A stretch of DNA of 64,000 bases from Scatosoma sp002474405. Lineage in GTDB: Bacteria > Bacillota > Clostridia > Christensenellales > Borkfalkiaceae. The stretch spans positions 31,192 to 95,191 of the forward strand of contig CALAFO010000016.1 in assembly GCA_937892545.1 (NCBI GenBank). The letters are read 5' to 3'. Of this stretch, positions 58,101 through 64,000 are shown in pieces (within the stretch, counting starts at the first letter, position 1; each line of letters starts with the position of its first letter). The notes under the pieces are model-generated. The model made no database searches. It was not told the DNA's origin and saw only the letters and a program-made list of their open reading frames with translations. The position numbers and the translations under genes are program-made.

Positions 58101-61100
58101 GAAGTCTGCCGCCCATGCGTCGAAGTAATCGATACCGAGCCTTGCAAGCGTTTGCTTTTGCAAATAGGTCTGCATCGTGTACATTTCCGTCATACTATTG
58201 GAAATAGGCGTACCCGTTGCGAACACCACGCCTTTATCTCCGCCGTGCAGTTCGTTGATATACTCTATTTTTAACTGCAAGTCGCTCGCTCTCGCGCTCG
58301 CCGCGTTGGAAATTCCCGCTACGTTGTTCATTTTCGTATACAGAAACAGATTTTTATACGCGTCTGCTTCGTCCACGAACAGGTAGTCCACGCCGAGTTT
58401 TTCAAAGATTAAAACGTTGTCTTTTTTCGTTTCGTCGAGCAGTTTTTTGAGCTGCGCTTCTCTGCCTTTCTTAATACGCTCCAAGTTCTTTACCGAACCG
58501 GACGGTGCGCCGCTCTCTTCCCACTGCATTTCGATACTGCGTTCTATCGCCTCAATTTCTTCGCGTATCTTTGCTATCTGCCGTTCGGGCGAGATATTGA
58601 TTTTTGCAAAACTCGATTGCGCTATAATCACCGAATCCCAATCGCCCATCGCTACACGCGACACAAATTGTTCTCTGTGGTCTTTGTCCAAATCGTCTTT
58701 CGTGGCAATCAGGAGTTTCGCCGTCGGGTAAAGAAACCGAAACGAGTTCGCCCATTGCTGCACCAAGTGATTCGGCACGGCGATCATCGGCTTTTTCGCC
58801 AAGCCGTATTGCCGAAGTTTCATTGCCGCCGCGCAGATCGTATACGTTTTGCCGCTTCCCACGATATGGTGAAGTAACGTGTTACCGCTCGTAATAATTC
58901 GGTGTACCGCGTCCTTTTGGTGCGGGCGAAGTTCTATCGCCGGGTTCATTTCGGGAAACCGCAAGTAACTTCCGTCATATTTCGGCAGTCTGATCTGATT
59001 GAACAGCCGATTGTATACGCCTTCGAGTTCTTCTCGCCGTTCGGGATCGCGGAATATCCAGTCCTTGAACGCTTCCACGATTTTATTCTGCTTTTCTCTC
59101 GCCGCTACCGTTTCGGAGTTGTTCAGCACACGTTTTTCTCTGCCGTCCGCGTCCAAAACCGTATCGTAAATTTGTGTGGATCGCTGATTCAGACAATCTT
59201 CAAACAATCTGTAAGCGTTCGCACGTTCGGTGCCGTATACGCTCGTTACGTTCATCGTGCGGAAGTTTCGCACATACCCCGTCGTGCGATCTACGCGCCA
59301 ACTGCCGTCGTGCTTGTTGTAATACAATTCGATTCCGTCGCGCATATAATACGGAAGCGCAATTAACTGACAGAAAAACTCTTTATACAGTTCTTTGTCT
59401 ATCCAGCTCGTTCCTACTCTCACCGCGATTTCCGAAGCCTTTACCGGCGCAGGCTGAACTTCCCGTAAAGCCGAAATGTTCTTGTCATAGTCGATTAAAT
59501 CGGGTTTGCCTTGCTTCATTCTTTCGGCGGTTTGCAGTTTATCCGCGACTCTTCCCGAAAGATATTCTTCTGCCGTTTCAAAGCCCGAATATTTATCTTC
59601 GGGATTGACCGCTACGGGATTACGGAATACCGCGTTACCGAGCTCTTTGATTACGGTGTCGTAATCTTTCTTTGTGAGTTCTTCGATATACGAAATATCC
59701 ACGCACCCGCGCTCGTTTTTACTTATCTGTAACGCCTCGAAGCAATCGTCGGTGCTTGTTACCGCCGTGTACGGTCTTATGGTTCGTTTCGTGAACACGT
59801 CGGCTTTTGTTACCGTTGCTTCATCATCAGAAACGTTCTCGCAAGCAAACAGTAACGCGCTATCGCCGTCGGGTTTGAAAAGCCGCAAATTGTTCTTGCT
59901 GTTGATATACCCGAAACGCTTGACGAACATATCGTATCTTGCGCCGAGTTGCCATTGCTCACGAGTCAAAACGTCGTCCGAACAGCCCTCGACTTGCAAG
60001 TCCAAAACCTTACGAATTTGCTTGCGGATAGCGATCATTTCGGCAATTCTTTGATACGCGTCTTTCGGGAACGACGGCACGGGTTGTTCCACCATACTAT
60101 CGCCCACACGCATATACAGTTTGCCGTTTACCGCTTTCAGGTTCATCGGTTTGACGTCGTAATCAACCTCGACTTCTTCTCGGCTTTCCGTTTCTTCCGT
60201 GGGTTCGGGATTAACGTAGAAATCCTGCGGTAATCGGCTTATAGCCGCGTTTATCGCTTCCGATAAATCTCTGCCGTCCGACTTAACCGTTATATCTTCT
60301 GCGCCGTAAAGCCCCGTTTCTTTGGCAAGCGTGCCGAGTATCATTTCGGGATGAGCGACGTAATAATTGTTTATCTCATACCCGTCCTCGATTTTGCCCG
60401 TCGCAAGCCATTCGGTGTTTTCAATAGTAGCGTTTATTCTTTCTTCTCTTTTACGGAAAAACAGAATATCCGTTACCACTTCGGTATTCGCCGTTTGCTT
60501 GAACGCCGTGTTCGGAAGCCTTACCGCGCCTATAAGTTCGGCACGGTCCGCAAGGTATTTGCGGATGGACGGATTTTGCTTATCCATCGTGCCTTTACTT
60601 GTGATAACCGCCATAAGCCCGTTCGGCTTGATTTTGTCGATACCTTTTGCAAGAAAATAATCGTGAATGTAGAAGTTGTATTTGTTGTAATCGGGATCGA
60701 AAACGGTATAACCGCCGAACGGAACGTTTGTAACCATAAGGTCGAAAGAATTGTCCTGAAACGCTGTTTCTTCAAAGCCTTTAATCTGAATTTTCGCCTG
60801 CGGATACAGTTTCGTTGCGATTTTGCCCGTAACCCTATCAAGTTCTACGCCGTAAAGTTTTGCGCCGCTTGCTATCTCTTGCGGCATAAAGCCAAAGAAA
60901 TTGCCCGTTCCCATTGCCGGCTCTAATATGCGGTTATTGCCTTTTACGCCGAAACGAGTGAGTGCTTTGTAGATACCGTCGATTACGGTTTTGCTTGTGT
61001 AGTGAGCGTTCAGAACGCTACCTTTTGCCGCCGCGTATTCTTCTGCACTTAGAACGTCTTTCAGTTCCTTATATTCGCTTTGCCAAGCAAGGTTGTGTTC

Positions 61101-63962
61101 ATCGAACGCTTGCGCCAAACCGCCCCAACCGACGTATTTCGCAAGCACTTTCTTTTCCTCGTCGGTTGCCTCTTTTTGCGAGATAATCAACCTATTGACC
61201 AGTTTAATGGCTTCGACGTTGTTTCTGAAACGCTGCTTCGCGCCGCCGAGTTCGCTCTGCGTAAACCCGATTTCCGTAAGGTCGGTATTGCTTTCTTTTG
61301 TGGGTTCGTTTTGCCGCTCGATAGGTTTTATCTCGCCGCTTGCGATACGACTTTCCCACTCTTCGCCCTCTTCTTCGTCCAAGTCCCGAACAGGCTGTTC
61401 ATCGCCCTTTTCGTCCTTGTAACTCCAAAGGCAATCGGTGTAATAATTGACGTCGAAGCACTCGTCGGTCATTTCCACGTCGGAAACTTCTTCCCTTAAA
61501 CACAGTTCATCGGCAATTTCTTTTCTGTGGGCAATAACGAAATCTTTATCCGCGCCGAAGTCTTCAAAGAAGGTTATATAATTGCCTTCCGTGCTTTCCT
61601 TTATGCCCTCCGCAATAATACCGTTCGCGATTTTTCTTATCTTTCCGCGCTCTTCCGGCGTTTGCTCTTTCCCAGCAAGAAGCGATTCGATATACCGTCT
61701 GTCAAACGTTATTTCTATCTTTTGCATAGATAGATTTACGTCATGCACGCCCTTTTGCTTTAAGAAGTATTTGATAAAATCCTCGCGATTGTCTTTGAGA
61801 AACAAATACTCTCGGCTTGAAATATCTTCCGGCGTTACGGTTAAAATAACGTTTTTGTCATAGATCGGCCGATACTCGTCCGCACATTTCCGAGTAAACT
61901 TGTCTGCATATTCTTTTATGCGCTCGTCACACTCTCTCAATCGCGCTTCTTTCGCCTGCCACAACGGACAATACGGAAGTTTGAACGATAGATTTGGCGA
62001 AGAATACGGGTAAATATTGCCTTTACCCACGCTTTTTACTTCGTCGAATTTTATAAGCTCGGCGTTTACTTCTTCGTAATGCTGCGTATAAAACTGCATG
62101 GCTTCGCCAAGAAAATGCGGATATGCGCTGTATTTTTCGCCATAGGTATGCGAAGTGCCGTATTCCACGATTTGCCTTGCGATGATTTTTATAAGGTCGT
62201 CGTCGCTTTTAGCCGAACTTCTCTCTTCGCGGAATCTCACGAGAGTATTGTATTCTTCCTTTTCCTCGTCGTTTAAGTAGTTTTCTTCGTCGATAAGGTC
62301 TGCGATTTTAACCGCCGCTTGCTCCCATTTCAAGTTCACCGCGACTTCTGTTTCGCCCGTTTCCGTGTTCTTTTTGCTGAAACGAATGCCCTTGCCGTCG
62401 TGCATTTCGTCAATGCCGTCCGGACCGCCGCGACCGCCGATTCCGTATTCTTTGCTTAAAAAACGAACGAAATCTTTTTCATACGGATTCTGCAGATATT
62501 CGGTATAAATACGGATCTTTCCTCCGCTCACACCGCTTCCGCCTTTGAGAATTTGTTCCGTCAGCTCTTGTTCCGGCGTTTTCGTTTCAAACGCATCAAA
62601 CAAGGATTTTTGCATACTCGGACGGTTGCGCCGCTCGAACATTCGCTTGCCCTTGTTTTCGGGCTTTTCCGTTTTTGCGGGCTTTTTGCGCTCTTCGTAG
62701 TCGTAATCTTCCGAATCGTAATCGCCCGAATCGTAATCGCCATCGCTGTCGTTTTCTTCCGCTTCGGCTGCGGCAAACGCTTCTTCGACCTCTTCGTCGG
62801 TCGGTTCGTCATCCTCGGTTTCCGGCTCGGACTGTTCGTCCGATTCTTTTTCGGCAAACGCGCGCTCGAATTCTTCGCTTTCTTCTTTCGTCGCTTCCAC
62901 AAGAGTATCTCCTACCCCCGCTTCCGCTCGCGACAAAATCTTGAACGGCTCCGCGTCCGGCTCGACTACGATTACGCTCGCCTTTTCAATGAGTTTTTCC
63001 AAGTATGTATCCGCAACGTGATACGGAAAACCGCACATCGGCACTCGTTCGGGCAAACCTACATCCCGTCCCGTGAGCGTTAAATCGAGAACTGTCGCGG
63101 CTTGTTCAGCCTTATCGCCCATTACTTCGTAAAAATCGCCCAAACGGTATACGACTATGCTGTCGGGGTTCGCCTTTTGAACTCGTAGATATTCCGCATA
63201 ATACGGCAAAACCGTCGTTTTTTCTTCCTGAGCTACGGACTGTTCGTCCGCTTTCGAAATTACAGGCTCGTCCGAAACGTATTCTTCGTCAATGTCGTCG
63301 ATAACGGGTACTTCGTTCTTCTTGTTGAAAACCGCGTCGTTTATGTCCTGTTGCAGAATTTTCGTTACGCTCTGAATTTCACGAAACAGATCCGCATTAT
63401 CTCCCAAGCCGTAAGGATAGCCTTTCAGCGTAATTCCGCGCTCTTTCGGAAAACCCGTTGTCGAATACAACGAATACGCCACGCCTTCTGCAATGAGTCT
63501 GTTCCTTATCTCATCGTTTTCGGTAAGAAAATCGTTCTGTCCGAGATAAGTTACCACTCCCGAAAGCATAATGCGATAATCGCCGCGGTTACTCTCCGCA
63601 ATTTCCGTGCCGTTAAGTAAGTCAAGCCCGTCCAAAATCTTTTTTACAGGTTGCGTTATGCGCCTGTAACGATTCTCGCCGTGCGTATCGGCAACGTCGA
63701 ATACGAAATACTTATTTCCGTCGCCGTCGTAATACGGAATGCCTTTTCTGCCCTTTGTAACTCTTCGCCCCTGCGCGTTCCACTCTTCAAAAGAAAAGCA
63801 TACGCTCGCGTTCGGTCGCTCGATTACGATCTGACAGGCATCGTGTAATGCGATATGCGGATTGTTCGCAACGAAACGATAAAACGTTTTCAGTTGTTCT
63901 CCGTCCGTCATCATCGCTTGAATCGCACGATTTCTGTCTGTCGTTCTTTTAATTTCTGCCAT
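52149..63962 (-). CDS. Giant ArdC / MutS-I / N6-methylase / SF2 helicase / primase-polymerase fusion
   Basis: A 3937-aa protein; start ATG at 63962 after GGAGG. Order of domains: ArdC-like N-terminus (about 1-220; YRFVANNPHIALHDACQIVI); MutS-I-like domain (about 250-345; VYRLGDFYEVMGDKAEQAAT, VPMCGFPYHVADTYLEKLIE); acidic linker (about 360-430); N6-methylase with EPAMGTGNFFG (about 1015) and TNVPFGG (about 1079) in place of NPPY; SF2 helicase with VGSGKTY (about 1700), VDEADAYKN (about 1864) and QRNGRGIRQGN (about 2202); several helical domains of LPD/DUF3848-3849 type (about 2400-3600); a primase-polymerase with WVVVKTWW, IDIDRCYD (about 3723) and VSGNGLHIFG; and a helix-bundle end shared with the ArdC-type gene. 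Large helicase-methylase proteins are usual on clostridial conjugative elements; it probably handles and protects transferred DNA. Confidence 0.9.
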   Translation of the reverse strand: MAEIKRTTDRNRAIQAMMTDGEQLKTFYRFVANNPHIALHDACQIVIERPNASVCFSFEEWNAQGRRVTKGRKGIPYYDGDGNKYFVFDVADTHGENRYRRITQPVKKILDGLDLLNGTEIAESNRGDYRIMLSGVVTYLGQNDFLTENDEIRNRLIAEGVAYSLYSTTGFPKERGITLKGYPYGLGDNADLFREIQSVTKILQQDINDAVFNKKNEVPVIDDIDEEYVSDEPVISKADEQSVAQEEKTTVLPYYAEYLRVQKANPDSIVVYRLGDFYEVMGDKAEQAATVLDLTLTGRDVGLPERVPMCGFPYHVADTYLEKLIEKASVIVVEPDAEPFKILSRAEAGVGDTLVEATKEESEEFERAFAEKESDEQSEPETEDDEPTDEEVEEAFAAAEAEENDSDGDYDSGDYDSEDYDYEERKKPAKTEKPENKGKRMFERRNRPSMQKSLFDAFETKTPEQELTEQILKGGSGVSGGKIRIYTEYLQNPYEKDFVRFLSKEYGIGGRGGPDGIDEMHDGKGIRFSKKNTETGETEVAVNLKWEQAAVKIADLIDEENYLNDEEKEEYNTLVRFREERSSAKSDDDLIKIIARQIVEYGTSHTYGEKYSAYPHFLGEAMQFYTQHYEEVNAELIKFDEVKSVGKGNIYPYSSPNLSFKLPYCPLWQAKEARLRECDERIKEYADKFTRKCADEYRPIYDKNVILTVTPEDISSREYLFLKDNREDFIKYFLKQKGVHDVNLSMQKIEITFDRRYIESLLAGKEQTPEERGKIRKIANGIIAEGIKESTEGNYITFFEDFGADKDFVIAHRKEIADELCLREEVSDVEMTDECFDVNYYTDCLWSYKDEKGDEQPVRDLDEEEGEEWESRIASGEIKPIERQNEPTKESNTDLTEIGFTQSELGGAKQRFRNNVEAIKLVNRLIISQKEATDEEKKVLAKYVGWGGLAQAFDEHNLAWQSEYKELKDVLSAEEYAAAKGSVLNAHYTSKTVIDGIYKALTRFGVKGNNRILEPAMGTGNFFGFMPQEIASGAKLYGVELDRVTGKIATKLYPQAKIQIKGFEETAFQDNSFDLMVTNVPFGGYTVFDPDYNKYNFYIHDYFLAKGIDKIKPNGLMAVITSKGTMDKQNPSIRKYLADRAELIGAVRLPNTAFKQTANTEVVTDILFFRKREERINATIENTEWLATGKIEDGYEINNYYVAHPEMILGTLAKETGLYGAEDITVKSDGRDLSEAINAAISRLPQDFYVNPEPTEETESREEVEVDYDVKPMNLKAVNGKLYMRVGDSMVEQPVPSFPKDAYQRIAEMIAIRKQIRKVLDLQVEGCSDDVLTREQWQLGARYDMFVKRFGYINSKNNLRLFKPDGDSALLFACENVSDDEATVTKADVFTKRTIRPYTAVTSTDDCFEALQISKNERGCVDISYIEELTKKDYDTVIKELGNAVFRNPVAVNPEDKYSGFETAEEYLSGRVADKLQTAERMKQGKPDLIDYDKNISALREVQPAPVKASEIAVRVGTSWIDKELYKEFFCQLIALPYYMRDGIELYYNKHDGSWRVDRTTGYVRNFRTMNVTSVYGTERANAYRLFEDCLNQRSTQIYDTVLDADGREKRVLNNSETVAAREKQNKIVEAFKDWIFRDPERREELEGVYNRLFNQIRLPKYDGSYLRFPEMNPAIELRPHQKDAVHRIITSGNTLLHHIVGSGKTYTICAAAMKLRQYGLAKKPMIAVPNHLVQQWANSFRFLYPTAKLLIATKDDLDKDHREQFVSRVAMGDWDSVIIAQSSFAKINISPERQIAKIREEIEAIERSIEMQWEESGAPSGSVKNLERIKKGREAQLKKLLDETKKDNVLIFEKLGVDYLFVDEADAYKNLFLYTKMNNVAGISNAASARASDLQLKIEYINELHGGDKGVVFATGTPISNSMTEMYTMQTYLQKQTLARLGIDYFDAWAADFGETVTALELAPSGKGYRARTRFAKFTNLPELLTLYHSFADVKTDVKLDVPEAERKVITLKPSDTVIDLTEEIAARADKIYAGGVDPHIDNMLKVTGDGKKLALDPRCIDPSLSDESGSKLSFCADNVYEEWKSSADIKGTQLVFCDLSTPKKPYSEYEYGKDFDAYNDLKHKLIERGIPENEIAFIHDANTDRAKQDLFDKINAGSVRVLIGSTEKCGAGTNVQKRLVAIHHLDAPYRPRDLIQRNGRGIRQGNMNKSIRIYTYATERTFDSYSYQILENKQRFISQVEKGDMTVREAEDIDEATLSYAEIKAITSANPKIKRKMELDMEVARLRDLESRYKKELFALQDKVRKEFPEQIQRQELYLERVRKDIELIKVHYNPDRFEINVNGMVYSDIIEDGKKNGGLALMDALFHNKTGTVVAEYCGFKISLNPIELIANERSITLSGAGQYKLDIGESASGNLTRLDNFVKDFSEREERAVKRLETTKADFEIAKEQVNVPFEHKNKIIALNTELSELNAELDLNKREEVVIDDGEEDSETNETEEVYAALPKKQTKTRKQKKTMLTEKLYRTYKQTEEKNPGAMVFAVKNGDYTCFDDTAEELTALSSLSPSYFEVGEKEVKTLTIDETLFQEFAQAFVNAGLKIALFDEPEEEKTFIDESDRVAAMQVDVLPDYTVSQEQMHEYGYTWDGMLPIRIRTARTLYGAGVELYRLGKNDTEGKVESGEFEDTESLYGVEKPAWQTFISSERGRAYLTAWHSVAESAGKVINEEMSYVDGAYADPLSGKFFEEREAIEAYLDGNYAPSEEAEPFIKPLLENYHKRFPLDVLLEYYGWDNDSVYTALAENIADTKLNDYAVDTVNDINFDEFMDEKLNEINWLDRLGSDDEDRFEDIVCDLKPEFEDSYFNKSDDSYPYDEWYDDFAEEKLKPYLEEKLQKSGYKPMNGTLQAESQSYAERVRESVEKEFDEFKAKVTAKPAEDVFLDNYEIHIKTELKDTILSYDFDDEYFRALYEDTKNGGVLNSMYEDFIGSEYASVNTGEDTIYFIRGYCEHYYSDVMKEFLGEENFAYFGKDKENTAYYYFKDSLSVDNLNRIKEQADEYIVAAPVLYMSQESLEEKNITFLKTDRDVDEAELKVNDEIARFAMKAAYNKKYPLEATGISRNCKVDIERGIATHFDGMHLNTDFIANLYALYGEERMNYVLASTVQTSESDGRFNPDNKAWAKGISINNSDEDRIKFYVTSHPALLDGFITAYRRYVKEFKEQLDKEDRTLSDFTKVTARGDKVVSISKDGNGRDIAIIDRTARENGDYTVAIGYHTETGDWEQGRYGFETQKAAEEWREKEYAADMKPKIGYTKIKVASDAFIKRSGMGSVFRMPENGEYAGFAYFMFNDKIKPSRQIADLKSDSQELCYELSVRDNAEIDIFKRRGDDEEVVTLTAEEFKKAVGGTTNKDYETSRNDDTKWFATSIPQEAFRREYDNSMLFVLPNKDDFGGMTYFIPSVFVGEDKNSNDGRIEIRLPQDFVVKAQTRGGEKKIELTAYDFCKLTDKTTAEDYKRLKTEIVTENGTEWNHVSVPEKARIASFDESTLFRMPDGEYGDYTYYLPNKCVKDSEENGTIRLSLHNDYKVRLTNNKGEEKKTAELTAKDFCESVRGKDESAYGTEYKRPSVEANTSFDEKEKTLRTAVPDEMKKRPNWVVVKTWWNADKGKYNKRPVNCNSDKGEYAESDNPETWTTFDNALKYLKEKGGTTVAYALDGQDNISCIDIDRCYDENGQPSALAKEVLSKCGKTYVEKSVSGNGLHIFGKTSGMDIRTFSKDGDLEFYQKEHFIAMTGDGAGYSRLESFDTPEMKELLSRKCEKREEWKGVCKGVNGLSTMTDRDVVEKASNAKNGDKFKRLYAGEDLQNNHSNSDMSLMNLLAYWCNGDKEQMLRIFATSGLFRPNKSPDYYEGTAIKALRSMPVKSTYTPTVPKNTGGNGKR

Positions 63963-64000
63963 GTTTTTTGCCTCCACATTTCAGTTCACAGCCAAAGACT
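63963..64000 (-). promoter_or_regulatory. Ribosome binding site of the giant gene at the window edge
   Basis: GGAGG lies eight bases before the ATG at 63962. The rest of the upstream region is outside the window. Confidence 0.7.

Overview
The window looks like a chromosomal segment of an uncultured Firmicute, most likely a gut clostridium (Christensenellales-like is a guess). The evidence is strong AGGAGG-type ribosome binding sites, frequent TTG/GTG starts, TTGACA-17-TATAAT promoters, InlB-B-repeat and BspA-type leucine-rich lipoproteins, and a typical clostridial conjugative element. Two compositional zones are visible. Bases 1 to about 27.8 kb are GC-rich host chromosome. From about 27.9 kb to the right edge the sequence is accessory: AT-richer up to about 43 kb, then intermediate in the conjugative module.

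Host part, left to right. A MarR-controlled heterodimeric ABC exporter (1-4192) is followed by rplS with its promoter and leader. Next is a four-gene GlpA-like glycerol-3-phosphate oxidation operon with a HAD phosphatase, opposed by a DeoR-family regulator (5058-9946). Then come a small hypothetical gene, a divergent HxlR regulator and an operon of a degenerate metallo-beta-lactamase-like protein, a Zn-macrodomain hydrolase and a class-M sirtuin, which together form a reversible ADP-ribosylation module (10824-13787). A six-gene leftward operon (27383 to 13879) encodes two MacB-like ABC ATPase-permease fusions, two large lipoproteins, a membrane-anchored NEAT-like surface protein and a DtxR-family metalloregulator. 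Its promoter is flanked by GTTAGC...GCTAAC palindromes that resemble metal-regulator boxes, so I read it as a metal-responsive (probably iron or heme) cell-surface system.

Accessory part 1 (27.9-42.9 kb) holds: a HEPN-motif protein; a small ORF / MmcQ-like / AAA-nuclease operon under an operator-bearing promoter; a six-gene leftward operon with two metallophosphoesterases; a divergent pair of XRE regulators flanked by 27-bp direct repeats; and a six-gene rightward operon. That operon encodes a catalytically dead resolvase-domain protein, a large serine recombinase without a zinc ribbon, two small proteins carrying the same extra domain as the recombinase tail, and two ParB-like proteins. This operon is my best candidate for an undescribed system. 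A lone nucleotidyltransferase-fold gene closes the region.

Accessory part 2 (42.9 kb to the right edge) is an integrative conjugative or mobilizable element. It contains a complete large serine recombinase, an overlapping recombinase lacking its catalytic domain, a membrane protein with a recombinase-like tail, a MobL/MobP-type HUH relaxase with an auxiliary protein and an oriT-like pair of inverted repeats, a DUF6291-like protein, an ArdC-type antirestriction metallopeptidase, a 48-aa small protein, an inserted AAA-ATPase/TOPRIM-like pair that resembles two-gene phage-defence systems, and a 3937-aa fusion. The fusion has ArdC-like, MutS-I-like, N6-methylase, SF2 helicase and primase-polymerase domains. 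The element continues past the right edge. All assignments come from reading motifs by eye; no database search was run.
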